Below, in pieces: positions 23,190 to 35,484 of a stretch of DNA of 64,000 nt (position 1 is the stretch's first letter; each line of letters begins with the position of its first letter). The position numbers and the translations under genes were made by a program. Source of the DNA: Dasypus novemcinctus. Lineage: Eukaryota; Chordata; Mammalia; Cingulata; Dasypodidae. Under the pieces are notes generated by a model. It was given only the letters and a program-made list of their open reading frames with translations. It searched no databases and was not told where the DNA came from. The stretch lies in NCBI RefSeq assembly GCF_030445035.2, contig NC_080680.1, positions 92,137,157 to 92,201,156 of the forward strand, read 5' to 3'.

Positions 23190-24060
23190 ATTATTCCTGA
23201 CTTCCTAGAGAATAATTTCCAAATTCCTTCACTTAGTAGTCAAGGCCTAGGGAAGCAGAAGTGACTCAAGCAATTGGGTTCCCACCTAGCATATGGGAGG
23301 TCCAGGGTTTGATTCCCAAGGCCTCCTGGTGAAGTCAAGCTGGTCCATGAGGCAAGCTTGCCCCAGTGGAGAGAGATGGCGCAGCAAGATGACGCAACAA
23401 GAAGAGACACAGAGAATAGACAATAAGAGACGCAGCAGACCAAGGAGCTGAGGGAGCACAAGAGATTAGCACTTCTCTCCCACTCTGGAAGGCCCCAGGA
23501 TCAGTTCCTGGTGCTTCCTAAAGAGAAGACAAGCAGACACAGAAGAACATACAGTGAATGGACACAGAAAGCAGAGAGCAAGTGCAAAAAAAAAAACAAA
23601 ACAAAACAATGGGGGGGTAAATAAATAAATCTTAAAAAAAAAAAGTCCATGCCTAATCTTCCCTCAACCCACCCCTCTAATCCCAGCTCTCATTATTTTC
23701 CTCACACACCTTCCTGCACTAGCCAAACTGGCCTTTTCACTTTTTAAATTTCAATTCATTTTCATGTTTATGTTTACAGCAGGTCCTATCTTATCTACCT
23801 GTTCTAATTTCCAAAGTCTTGCTCAAAAAGGCCTTCCTTTCCAGATATAGAGTCTACCTATAGTAATAGATCCTTCCTTCTGAACTCTTGAAGCACTAAT
23901 TATCATCATTAATTTGGAACTGCTTTATCTGTGTTTTCATCTTTAATGTCTATATCCTGTTTCTCCAGAAAGAATGACAGGACCTCTCTAAAGGTGAGAG
24001 CTTCTTTTAGATCTATGTATCCCTAGTCCTCTATACTGTATTCAAACCTAAGAGTGTCTC
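23190..24060 (+). repeat. L2 LINE 3' region, split by a SINE
   Basis: Text before and after the SINE at 23252 (agtcaaggcct / tccatgcctaatcttccctc) continues in L2 order, including ggtcctatcttatctacctg. Diverged. Confidence 0.5.
23252..23642 (+). mobile_element. Composite DAS SINE (two tRNA-like units), internal deletion
   Basis: Head gggaagcagaagtgactcaa, shortened middle, second unit near 23450 (gggagcacaagagattagca), C/A-rich tail. Confidence 0.88.
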
Positions 24061-24455
24061 AATATAACTTTGCTAACATTTACACTGTCACTAGTTACTC
24101 TGTGAAAAATAACATGAATAAAATCAAAGTATTCTTTTTTCAACATTAGGCAAATCTAACAATGACAAACAATTTTTTCTGAAATTTGCAAGTATTTTCC
24201 AAGTTAGATAATTTCCTTTTGGAATAGTCAAAAATTAAGACTTTGAAAATTTCTAATATTAAACTCAGTACCACTTAACATATTTTCTACAAAAATAAAA
24301 GAGATTACCCATGTATGCTAAATCAGAGTTTGAGGAATAAGCTTAAGATTTTCAACTCATGTTATTATTACTTACCAGTGAGAACCTAGTGGGGAGATTT
24401 TAGTGGAAGGAGTGAAGCATAATGAATTTTTCTGTGTCCTTCCACAATGGTATAG
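24061..24455. other. Unique intron stretch
   Basis: Nothing recognised. Confidence 0.4.
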
Positions 24456-24682
24456 AGTAGGGGTCAGCACAAATTCAGCCTCCTGACTGTTTGTGTAAAT
24501 GAAGTTTTATTGGTGCAGACAAGTGACTTGCTTATACACTATCTATGGTTGCTTTCATGATAAAAATGCAGAGATGAATAGTTATCAGAGTCCTCCCCAG
24601 AGTCAATATGGCCTAAAAGTCTAAAATATTTACTATCTAGCTCATTACAGAAAATGTTTGCCAACCCCTGATAAGAATACTT
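24456..24682 (+). mobile_element. hAT-Charlie element of the MER58 style
   Basis: Begins aggggtcagcacaaattcag and ends gtttgccaacccctg. The internal text 'gtctaaaatatttactatct' mirrors the known MER58 order. Confidence 0.7.
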
Positions 24683-25109
24683 AGTCTAAGGCAGAGCATG
24701 AGAAATAGCACAACCTGATAAGGTGAAATTTGTGAATTATAAAATGCATTTAAAGTTCAAAGGAGGATACACATATTATAAATGCTAACAACTATTGTGG
24801 AACTTGTGGAACTGATAGAATTCCTGTTACTCATGAAAAGGATTCTAAAGTAGGAAAAAAAAAAATTCAAACTTTTATGAAGAATCACATTTTAAGTTTT
24901 CACTATTGAAAATTTCTAAAGGAATCTAAGTTAATGATATGCATCTAATAGTTCTAAATTCTAAATATCAGCTGGAGTTTAAGTAAAAGAGACTCGAATA
25001 ACCATCTTTATTGATATAATTTGTGAATAACACTATGAGAGTCAATAAGAGAATACTACTTACTGCTTTTTTATTTTACACAAGGACTACTTTAACATAG
25101 TGGGGGAGA
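24683..25109. other. Unique intron stretch
   Basis: Nothing recognised. Confidence 0.4.
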
Positions 25110-25152
25110 AAACACTTAAACTGGAGTCAGAATATCTGGATTTAAGACTAGG

Positions 25153-25862
25153 TTCTAGGAAGCAGATCTGGCTCAAGTGACTGGGCTCCTGCCTACCATA
25201 TATGAGGTCCAGGGTTTGATTTCTGGAGCCTCCTAATGAAGGCAAGCTGGCCCATGCAGCAAGCTGGCCTGAGTGGAGAGGTGGCCCACACAGAGCGATG
25301 ACCCACATGAGCACTGGCCCACGAGGAGTGCTAACCCACGCAGCATACTGGTCTGTGCAGAAGTGCCGGCACAGTAAGATAATGCAACAAAAAGAGACAC
25401 AGAGGAGAGACAATAAGAGACGAAGCAGACCAGGGAGCTAGGTGGCGCAAGAAATAGAGCACCTCTCTCCCACTCTGGAAGGTCCCAGAATCAGTTCCCG
25501 GTGCTGCCTAAAGAGAAGATAAGCATAAAATATGGGCTATAGTTAGTAATATTTTGAAAATGCTCTTTCATAGTTTGTGACAATTTCATATTAATGCAAG
25601 GTGTTAGTGGTGGGATGATATATGGGAGCATTGTAAGATGATAAGAATGCTTGTTTTCTAAGTTCGCATCTTTTCTATACCAAAATTTATATATGTTCAT
25701 GTATGAGTGATATACTTCAATAAATTTTTTAACAAAACAAAAAAGAGAAGACAAGCAGAAACAGAAGAATATACAGCGAATGGACACAGAAAGCAGACAG
25801 AGTGCAAAAAAAAAAGGGGGGTGGTGGGAGAAATAAATAAATAAATCTTTAAAAAAAAAAAA
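25153..25862 (+). mobile_element. Composite DAS SINE interrupted by an L1 tail
   Basis: Head ggaagcagatctggctcaag, second unit near 25440. At the sequence aaagagaagataagca the element is cut by an L1 3' end and resumes with aaagagaagacaagca. Confidence 0.9.
25524..25741 (+). mobile_element. L1 3'-end fragment inside the SINE
   Basis: aaaatatgggctatagttag through gggatgatatatgggagcat to an A/C-rich tail. Its target duplication is the aaagagaaga(t/c)aagca repeat of the SINE. Confidence 0.85.
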
Positions 25863-26394
25863 AGGACGGGTCTGACACCCACCAGCATTGTAACCTGTGG
25901 CTAGTCATTTCACCAAACTTTCATTTCTTCATCTTCAAAACTGAAATAATATACCTCACACAGTTAAATATACAGTTCTTATGGGATGACTGAAAAGTGT
26001 AACTAATTTCACAATGTAAGAATATTTTTTTCAATTAAAAGTTCATTTTTATGATTTCACTAGGATACAATGAGAAAGACTGCATGTCCACCCAATGACA
26101 GAATTGACCAAAATGAACTTCTTCATGAAATAAATGAGAAGTATCAGGCTCGTAACTAAAGAGGGTTATCACAGACAACTTGCTAACATTATGGAAACTA
26201 CACTTGTGAAAGACCCATTAAAAATGAAACTAAAGACCAATTATCTTCCAATCTAAAAGCATTATCAATAACATAATATGCCTTACCACATACAGGTATG
26301 ATTTTTGAAAATTTGAGAATAAAGCAAGCATTTGCAACTAAATTGATGTGTCTAAGAAAAATAATTTAAGATGATCTATTTAAAAACTACACAA

Positions 26395-26670
26395 ATCATG
26401 ACAACTAAATGTAATGTAGTATTCTAGATGAGATCCTAGAACAGAAAAAGGGTATTAGATTAAAAAAAAATTTTAATTAAGGAAATCTGAATGAACTGTG
26501 GATTTTAAGAAATTATAATATATCAATATTGGTTCATTAATTGTAACAAATATACCGTACTAAAGTAAGATGTTAATAACAGGGGAAACTTGATGCAGGG
26601 TATAATGGGAACTTTCTGTACTACTCAATTTTTCTGTAACTCTAAACCTGCCAAAAAACCAAGTCATTCA
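26395..26670 (+). repeat. L1M-type 3'UTR fragment
   Basis: 'gacaactaaatgtaatgtag', aattgtaacaaatataccgt, gggaactttctgtactactc and 'ctgtaactctaaacctgcc' follow the old L1 3' order. Confidence 0.75.
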
Positions 26671-27084
26671 AAATGTTTTCAATTACACAAATAATATACT
26701 TCTAAATTCAAGCATCCAAATTAGCAATTTTTTCACTAAGAAAAATTATACAAACTTGAGAAAAAAAATTGGAACACATTTATTACAATCTAATGACCAC
26801 CCAGAAATGTGTTACCAGCTATCCTATGACTTTCTAGAACCCATTAGTATCTGATAAACATTGCAGTGTTTCTATCACATTAAAAATATACTTTCTTTCA
26901 GTTCACTGTAATCATAAATGAAATACACAAACTGGGTACCACAAAATTTCCATAGCTATGTTACATTTTGCACTAATTCCTGCTCAACTAAAGGAAAGCA
27001 AATTTATTTCCTAGCCTGAATTGTTTATATTAACTTTCACTTTAATGGCAAGCCTCTTTTTAAGCCATTAGAAGTAGCAATGGT
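26671..27084. other. Unique intron stretch
   Basis: Nothing recognised. Confidence 0.4.
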
Positions 27085-27735
27085 TGGGCTTGAAGAGAAC
27101 AGTTTTAATTGACTGGTTGTTTTAAAGTAAATGGGAAGAAGGTTAACCACCACACCATGGAGCTAAGAGTGTCTACAACTGAAAGGAGGATTGCATCCAG
27201 CATCCATGTGGAATCTAAGCCCCCTCTTGATATAGATGTGGAGTGGACACAACCATTCCAAGGTCCACAGGATGGAGGAATAGAATATGGATTAGAGTGG
27301 ACTTACGGATATTCTATTCATGAACTATTTTGATTAGTAATTGAAGAAAATGTGGCATTGGTGTGGAGACAGTGGCCATGGTGGCTGCTGGGTGTGGGGA
27401 ATAGGAGGAAGAGATAAGATGTGGAGGCGGTTTCGGGACTTGGAGTTGTCCTGGGTGGTGCTGGAGGGACAATTACTGGACATTGTATGTCCTCCCATGG
27501 CCCACTGGATGGAACGTGGGAGAGTGTGGGCTATGATGTGGACCACTGACCATGAGGTGCAGTGATACCCAGAGATGTATTCACCAAATGCAATGAATGT
27601 CTCATGATGATGGAGGAGATTGTTGCTATGGAGGGAGGAGTGGGGTGAGGGGGTGGGGGGTATATGGGGACCTCATATTTTCTGAATGTAATAAAAAAAT
27701 AAGTAAATTAATTAATTAATAAAAAATAATAAAGT
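27085..27735 (+). mobile_element. Family X element, partial copy
   Basis: Same order as the 3' half of the 48319 copy: ggttaaccaccacaccatgg, 'tctaagccccctcttgatat', 'cctgggtggtgctggaggga', G-rich tract, tatatggggacctcatattt and A/T tail. Confidence 0.85.
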
Positions 27736-27764
27736 AAATGGAAACTCAGGAAATAAAAGCAATA

Positions 27765-27930
27765 ATAACTACACATATATTTCAGGTTTACTATGCACTA
27801 GGCACTGACTAGGTGCTTTTCATGGATCTTCTCACTTAATCTGTGTAACACTCCTGAAAAGTAGATATTCTTATTTGCATTTTACAAAAAAAATTAAATG
27901 ATTTTCCCCAAAGGTACACAGTAACTGTCA
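27765..27930 (+). repeat. MIR SINE, sense
   Basis: 'actatgcactaggcactgac', 'cttctcacttaatctgtgta', gtagatattcttatttgcat then 'gattttccccaaaggtacac' follow MIR. Confidence 0.85.
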
Positions 27931-28129
27931 AACGATATAAAAAAGTTTAGAAAAAGTGTTAATTCATTTTCTCTCTCTGTACCTGACTCGAGTTTCTTTT
28001 TTTCTGTGGGTAGATAAGCCCAGGCACTAACCAATATTGTCACAGTGACTAATACTCTTAGCATAGCATTTGCCTTCTTCCAATCTGAAAGCATAAAATT
28101 AAAATAGTTCTCTACTAGGAACGTCTAAG

Positions 28130-28640
28130 GAATATTCCTCAACATTATCATCTACTCTCCAGTAAGTCCCACACACTGTTTAGGTCAGGTTCTCATCATC
28201 TCAACGGTCTTCCCTGGTCTCCCCTTGCAGCTGTTGATTTCTAAAGTGCAAATCTTGTCATTCTACTCTCCACTGCCTACAGGATAACGTCTAAGATCCG
28301 CTATACCAAGCTCTCAACCATGAAATCCCTGTTTTCAGATCTCCTATCTCATCTCTTACCATTTCTCCACTTCCCCAAATTATATATTTAGTAAAAGATA
28401 CTGGACTATGTTTTAGTGAAAACAGCATATCCTAAAGTCATATCCTAAATGCAAACAGCATATTCTAAATGCAAAATACAAAATACATGCCTCGGAAGTC
28501 CAAATCCCCCTTACTTTTGCATGAACTCAGACTTAAGGCCCAGCTCCCAAATCTCTTCCTTCTTTAATACTCTCAGGAATGCTTCCCACCACCAGAGTAT
28601 ACCCTCCCCTCTCTTAAAACACTGCATCACTAAGTAAAGT
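28130..28640 (+). repeat. Possible diverged L2 LINE
   Basis: Pyrimidine-rich text with 'tctactctccactgcctaca', 'tgaactcagacttaaggccc' and 'tctcaggaatgcttcccacc' that fits the general L2 3' style. Weak. Confidence 0.35.
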
Positions 28641-29485
28641 TACTCCATTTTCAAGTCCCTTTCAGTCCTGTTTACATCATGGAAAAAGTCTAAGTAAGGT
28701 GCCAATCTGTCTTCAACACTACTCTAACACTAGCTAACAGAATAAAAGGCCTCAAGTTCAGCATCTTCTGCAAACAGTACTTAGCTAAGTTTTAATAACA
28801 TTGTTCTGTTTTTATTCTATTTATTTTAAGTTATCTTCTATTTAGGGTAAGGGATGCTAGTTTTCCATTTATAATAGTAATATCAAGTTTCTTCAGAGAA
28901 ATATTTTTAAAGTGTGCTCATAAAAAAGACATTAAATAAATAAAAGCATAAATAGTAGGCAGATGTGGGAAAAATCATGATGCTACTCTATGGATTAAGC
29001 TTGGAAAACATTTTTATAGACTGATGTCTATCCCTGACAGGACTGTCAATTACTTTTTAGTTGGTATTTATTTTATATAGGTACTTTTCCTCTTAATATT
29101 TATTTAATAGTCATATCAATGTGATAGGACAAAAAGGACATTACTGTCATTTTTTTATAACCTACTATAATGTTATCTCCTGCATTTTATCAATCAAATA
29201 ATTTTAATTTGAGCATTTATGTTAATTACCCACCACTTTTCAGGAATCCAACGAATCCATAAATCAAGACATGAATGTCCCTTACAAATAGTTTTTATAA
29301 ACAGAAATAATTACTTCAAATTACAATGATTTGTCCACATGCCTGTTTCCCCATGCAAGACTTAAACCTTCAGAGCAGGAGAGGTGTTTTTACTCATTTT
29401 AAAATGTTGTATCAAATCATATGATCTAAAAATTGTTAGGCATTAATATACTAAAAAAATGAGTTCATCCTCATTCAAAAAATGG
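28641..29485. other. Unique AT-rich intron stretch
   Basis: No repeat, exon or ORF recognised. Confidence 0.45.
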
Positions 29486-29489
29486 GGAC

Positions 29490-29635
29490 AGATAAGTACT
29501 TGCTCATTCAACAGGGTTTATCAAATATCTACTATTATGCTGGGCACTGATGAATAAGACAAAGTCTAATATTGAGGGAGTCCACATTCTGGTAAGGCTA
29601 CACAACATTCTAATGACAATTGTGAAGGTACAGAT
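29490..29635 (-). repeat. L2 LINE, antisense fragment
   Basis: 'tgctcattcaacagggttta' ... 'ctattatgctgggcactgat' ... 'agtccacattctggtaaggc' is the reverse of the L2 3' end. Confidence 0.55.
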
Positions 29636-29639
29636 CAGA

Positions 29640-30030
29640 CTTCTATACATCTTCTACTTAAGACTCCTTTCCCCACTCCTTTTATTGGCTAGTTAAACCC
29701 CACTTAGGCTTCAGTGCCCAGGAGCCTTTAGTGACCATTCCCTTGACTCAGACACTTCCTCATTCTTGGATATCTCTGTATTTTACACTGTTTGCAATGA
29801 AACGCTGTTTTCTCAACAAAACTCCAAGTTTCTGAAGTAGGTACTTATTCATCTGGTATCCCTGATAACACAGTGACTAGCATGTGGCAGGTGCTGAATA
29901 AATATTTGCTGAATTAATAAATAATGACTGGGGGGTAGAGGTATATGGGGACCTCATATTTTTTGAATGTGACATTTAAAAAAAAAAGAAGAAAAATAAA
30001 TAAATAAATAATGACTGAATAATTAAGAGC
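29640..30030 (+). repeat. L2 LINE 3' end, sense, with a small insertion
   Basis: 'aagactcctttccccactcc', 'acacagtgactagcatgtgg', gcaggtgctgaataaatatt. It is adjacent to an antisense L2 piece, and interrupted at 29931-30002. Confidence 0.7.
29931..30002 (+). mobile_element. 72-bp family X tail with perfect 15-bp target duplication
   Basis: Flanked by aataaataatgactg at 29916-29930 and 30003-30017. The insert holds only the G-rich start, tatatggggacctcatattt and an A-rich tail. Confidence 0.88.
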
Positions 30031-30896
30031 AATGCTCCAATAAGAATCAGTAATGCTGCTGCTAACTCAGTTCCAAAGCAATTCATGAATAGTAACTAAA
30101 TTTAAGTTGAAAATATCTACTAACTTTCCAGTAAGCATATTTGAAATAATTATTAATACGCCTTACAAAATATTCCTCACAATTAAAAATACATATGAAT
30201 GAGGAAAAACAAAAAAAGTAATATTTTAATATCTTTTATTGATATATAAAACCTCATAGAAATGAGACTGGACTTAGTACCAACTATTCCTAACACAGGG
30301 ACAAGGAATTGAAAGTCACATTGCTTTGGATGCAGTTAATATAAAACCAGATAGTATTCAGAATTTGAATTAACACTAAAACAGACTTCTTGTTATGACT
30401 CCAGAATTTCAGATTCTACCACAAGTTAATAAATAAATAAAATCCATACAGATATTTTACCTCCAATAGACTATTCATTTTCCAGGGCTAAAGAAGACAC
30501 ATTAACCACAAAAATAATGAAAACTAAGGATAACAAATGGCTTGTGGGTTTAAACTCAGCTTTTATCATACAACTTAACTAAGAGAATATCAAAACACTG
30601 AACAGCGAATATGCTTTCCATAGAAATACTAATGAATCCTTACTATTTCAGTTCAAATATCTTGACTTTTTAAAATTTTACTTGAAATCATCGCTTGTAA
30701 TATTAAAGAAGATTAAGTTTGAGTCACTGAGTAAAATAAATTATTGTACCGTATCACGGAATACCACATTGTTATTAAGAAGGAAGTTACATGGAAAGAT
30801 GACCATCATTAATCAATAAGTGAAAAAAGCAAACTGCTGAGCAATCTGAGTGGTAAGATCCCAGGGGCAATATAGTGGTTAAAAGCACAAACTTTA
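30031..30896. other. Unique AT-rich intron stretch
   Basis: No repeat, exon or ORF recognised. Confidence 0.5.
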
Positions 30897-31292
30897 GGGA
30901 AGCGGATTTGGCCCAACAGATAGGGCATCCGTCTACCACATGGGGGGTCCGCTGTTCAAACCCCAGGCCTCCTGACCTGTGTGATGAGCTGGCCCATGTG
31001 CTGTGCTGATGCGCGCAAGGAGTGTCCTGCCATACAAGGGTGTCCCCCGCGTAGGGGAGCCCCACGCGCAAGGAGTGCTCCCCGTAAGGAGAGCCACCCA
31101 GCGCGAAAGAAAGTGCAGCCTGCCCAGGAATGGTGCTGCACACACGGAGAGCTGACGCAGCAAGATGACACAACAAAAAGAAACACAGATTCCTACAGAA
31201 GAACACACAGCGAATGGACACAGAAAGCAGTCAACTGGGGGAGGGGGAAGGGGAGAGAAATAAATAAAAAATAAATCTTAAAAAAAAAAAAA
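30897..31292 (+). mobile_element. DAS-III-type SINE, full length
   Basis: Head gggaagcggatttggcccaa, B box gttcaaacccc, usual body, A tail. The flanks repeat aaaagcacaaac(t/g)tta. Confidence 0.93.
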
Positions 31293-31394
31293 AGCACAAA
31301 CGTTAGAACAAAACTACTCAAATCTCAGTTTTCTCATCCTCTAGCTTTGCAAGTTATTTTTCCTTTCTCTCTTTTCCTTTCCTTCCTTCCTTTC

Positions 31395-33035
31395 TTTTTC
31401 TTTTATTTTAAAGATACTTTAGATTACATAAATGTTACATAAAAAATATAGGGGATTCCCAAATGCCCCTCTCCCTCTCCATCCCCCTCCCACACTTTCC
31501 CACATTAGCAACATCCCTCATTAATGTGGTACATTTGTTACAATTGATGAACACATATTGGAGCATTGCCACTAAGGATGGTTTACAGTTTACATTACAG
31601 TTTAAACTCCCTCATGCACAATTTTTTAAGTTATGACAAGATATATATAATGGCCTTTATCTGTCACTGCAATACCATTCAGGACAATTCCAATATTCTG
31701 AAAATGCCACCATATTACACCTATTTTTCCCTCCCTCCCCTCGGAACCTCCAGTGGCCACTGCCTCCACATCAAAGATAAGTTCCTGCATTACTAGAATT
31801 AACAGTAAGTCTATAGTAAAATAACAGTAAGTCTACTATAGTCCATCGTTCATTCCCCAATCCTGAGGATCCCGGGATGGTGATGCCCATTCCGCCTTAG
31901 TCTACGAGGGGATTTAGATCCCATGGGGCAGATGGATGGGACTATCTTGCTTATACTTGTAGACTCTCTCTGTTTCTTGGGATGGTCGTTGTCCATCATT
32001 ATTCCTTATTTGTAGTCCTGGGTGAGTTCAATGAACTGAACAGTAGGTGTTGGAACTCTGTTGAGATTCAGGGCCCAACTGGCACATGGAAAGCCCAAAG
32101 ATTTAAGTCTCTTGAACATAAACCTATCAACTCTAGTACAACTATAGATTCAAATAGAAGGGGCAGAAGAGCCATGTGTAGGGAAACCACAACTGGGTCC
32201 AATTCTGTCCCACTGGGGAGCATAAATTCCAAAGTAGGGCCCACTGGCAGAATGCCAAACTCCTCAGCTGTCAGCCCTGCCTAAGGTGTCTGGATGTCTC
32301 CTGAGCCCTCAGGAACCCTGCTATACGAAGCAAATTTACTGTGGCAGTCAATGAGATCCTGTTGAGATGTGCGTAAGTGTAACCTTTGGAACAACATCCC
32401 AACTCACTTTTAAGTCTCTTAGCCATATAAACTCATTTGTCTTTACCCTTTCCTCCTTTCGGTCAAGGTCTTTTTCCAGTTGCATTGCTAGTTGGTGCTT
32501 GGTAGTAATTCCTCAGTCCAGGGAAGCTCATCCCTGGAGTCATGTCCCACAACTGGGGGGAGGTGGGTAATGCATTTATGTGCTGCGTTTAGCTTAGAGA
32601 GAGGCCACATTTGAGCAACAAGGAGGCTCTTAGGAGGTAACTCTTGGGCAACCTATAATACTAAGCTAAATTTCAATTTCAAAAGAAAAGCTTCATAAGT
32701 ACAGTCATCAATATCAGGGGCCCAGTAACGGCCCAATCTTCTTTGCTAGTCACTGCCCCTGTACTTGGGGGATTCTTGCTGTCTCATTAGGAATGTGGCA
32801 GAACTCCCCAGGATAGGAATTCGAATTTCTTTTGGTTATTGTGTAAATCTCCACCCAACATGACAATGCCCCATGAACACTTGAACTCATTCATATGCTT
32901 TATAGGTATGCTCCAGGTGAATTTTCTCCCATGCATCCCCCATCACTGACACCCCACACCAATGATCCTCCCCTGCCACAGTTGTAACCCTTCTGTGGTC
33001 CAAAACTTCTTAAAAAATAAAGCCAACAAAATAAC
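31395..33035 (-). mobile_element. Family X/L1-type element, antisense, longest old copy
   Basis: The antisense tail at 31410-31460 (ggggattcccaaatgccc), 'tttgttacaattgatgaaca', 'cctgggtgagttcaatgaac', 'gtcatgtcccacaactgggg' and 'ctgccacagttgtaaccctt' appear in reverse order of the sense copies. Over 1.6 kb, wider than the 48319 copy. No coding frame seen. Confidence 0.7.
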
Positions 33036-33234
33036 CAAATAAAATTAATAAGAAAATGAAATAATGATAGTTTTAATAACAAATAAAATATTTAAAAAAT
33101 TAAAATTTTTAATTTTAAAAAATAAAAAATTAAATTTAAAAAAATGGCATTACATCTTTCATCACTGTATGACCTGTTGTGTTATATGTACAGTGACATT
33201 TTCTTCCAGTTATTCCCCTAGTATCTTGTTTTTT

Positions 33235-33905
33235 TCATTTTATCTTCAAAGAAGCTAGGTTACAGAAAAGTCATGTACAGATTATAGGGGATTCCCATAT
33301 ATCCAACATCCTTCCACCTTTCCCCTTTTCCCCTATTAATAACATTTTCAGGTGGATGGTACATTTGTTACAACTGATGTACAAATACTGAAGCACTGCT
33401 ACTAACCATGGTCAATGATTTACATTATGGTTTACATTTTGAACCATATACTTTTATAAATTTTGATGAAATTTAACAAGGCCTGTATCCACCATGGCAA
33501 GATCATGTAGAACAATTCCAAAGCCCCCAAAATGCCCATGTCCATCTATTCTATTCCCTCCTCCTCCTCCCCTCAGGACCCACGGCAACCACCAAGTTTC
33601 ACCTCTTGAAGAACAAGATTCATAGTTACTTGCAACAACACTGAGGGCTTGACATATTGGCCTGTCCTCCATTATTAGGCTTTGCCTACACTCTTGAGAG
33701 ACTCCCACCCCTCTATTTGAGAACATAGCAGGACTCCCCCGGATGGGTTTCCAACAGCTTCCTGTTCATTGATATACCACCCACTGATAGAATGCACTAT
33801 GACAGGATGAACACTTACACACTCCCTAGCAGCCTGCCCTTGGTGCACCTTGTCCCATGTGTTCCCCACATCCAACACCCTAAACCAGTAACCCTCCCTT
33901 GCCAT
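33235..33905 (-). mobile_element. Second antisense family X/L1-type copy
   Basis: Repeats the order of the previous element: ggggattcccatatatccaa, catttgttacaactgatgta, 'cccgggatg'-type text replaced by ctcaggacccacggcaacca, and ends near accagtaaccctcccttgcc. Adjacent same-orientation copy. Confidence 0.7.
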
Positions 33906-33909
33906 ATTA

Positions 33910-34030
33910 CAAGGTATTTTATTTCTCTATGCCTCAGTTTCTTCATCTGCTTAAGGATATAATAGAACCTACTTCATTGGGTTACATTACTATGATTGTG
34001 AAAGTTAAATGAGTTAATACATGGACAGCA
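33910..34030 (-). repeat. MIR SINE, antisense fragment
   Basis: 'ctctatgcctcagtttcttc', 'gttaaatgagttaatacatg' is the antisense MIR order. Confidence 0.7.
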
Positions 34031-35068
34031 CTTGTGTTAAATATACTTCATGGAAAGAAAAAAAGAGAAAAATCCAAATTATACAGTATGTGCATGTAAA
34101 AATAGGGGAGAAAAGTTTTCTTTTTCACATTATTTTGAATTATGTTAATAAAGAATATTTATTACTTCAGTAATTTTTTTAAAAAAGGAAAATCATCACA
34201 AAAACTTGGCACTAGGATCGTCCATGTTGAAAGACGTGCTAATGTAATTACTGAAACACTCAAGACCAGACAAATTTCTATGAACAATAACATATTACAA
34301 ATGTTAAAACATTCAAGTACAACAAAAAAGACACAGTACTTAATTTCTAGATAAGATCTAGTTCAAAAATAACAATTTGCACACCAATAAGCAGAACTGC
34401 AATGGCATTAAAATTATATCCCTTTATTTCCAAGAGGCAATAAATGATACAAAGATATCTATTTAGTCTACAGAAAATAGAGTGGGTTTTAGGAACTTTT
34501 CAAATTTAATAAATCTCAATTTTATTACTCCAAAATTAATTACCACCAAATCTAGTTTTTTTCTGTTCAACAATCTCAAATGACAACTCACTAAGACACA
34601 TATAAATCTGGAGATCAGAATAAACCAAATAACTAAAGAAAAACTTAAAACTTTAGAACTCTGCAAATTTCTAAGAAGGTTTCACCACCGACAAGCTTTG
34701 AGGAAGCTTTGGTTCCCTGGATAAACGTAGTTTCTTCCATAAATACAATGGGTATACAAAACAAGCAAAAGGGGAGCAGGAAGGGAACTTTCAGTTTCAG
34801 CTGCATTTTTGCTGAGCTGTAATACTGGTAAAGCCTGTTTCAAGACTCAAGAGTCCACCCTCAAAATTTTAAAAAAGCATGTAAATTGCAGGGCATTGTG
34901 TCCATTTAATCACACTCACCAGAACAGTATAACATACAAATTATAAATATTCATCATCAAACTTTAAATAGTATTAATATCATTGACTGTGTTCTACCTA
35001 AAAGGAATCTTCTGGTATACACAAAAAAATTATCTCTATAGTTAAAGTGCTTTTCAAAAAGAAATCAG
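34031..35068. other. Unique intron stretch
   Basis: No repeat or ORF with meaning seen. The part at 34680-34870 is less AT-rich than its surroundings, but I recognise no function. Confidence 0.45.
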
Positions 35069-35484
35069 GGCGGCGGACTTGGCCCAGTGGTTAGGGCGTC
35101 CATCTACCACATGGGAGGTGCACGGTTTAAACCCCAGGCCTCTTGACCCATGTGGAGCTGGCCCACACGCAGTGCTGATGCGCGCAAGGAGTGCCCTGCC
35201 ACACAGGGGTGTCCCCCGTGTAGGGGAGCCCCACGCGCAAGGAGTGCACCCCGTAAGGAGAGCCACCCAGCGCGAAAGAAAGTGTAGCCTGCCCAGGAAT
35301 GGTGCCGCACACATGGAGAGCTGACGCAACAAGATTACGCAACACAAAGAGACACAGATTCCTGTGCCGCTGACAACAACAACAACAAAGAAGACGCAGA
35401 AAAAAGACACAGAGAACAGACAACCGGGGTGGGGAGGGAAGGGGAGAGAAACAAATAAATAAATAAATCTTTAAAAAAAAAAAG
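35069..35484 (+). mobile_element. DAS-III-type SINE, full length
   Basis: Head gcggcggacttggcccagtg, B box ggtttaaacccc, an (ACA)n-like patch near 35375, A tail. Confidence 0.93.

Larger units (their letters stand above)
25110..26010 (-). repeat. MIR SINE, antisense, split by the composite SINE
   Basis: gtcagaatatctggatttaa before the SINE and 'gtaacctgtggctagtcatt' then tttcttcatcttcaaaactg after it follow the antisense MIR order. Confidence 0.65.
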
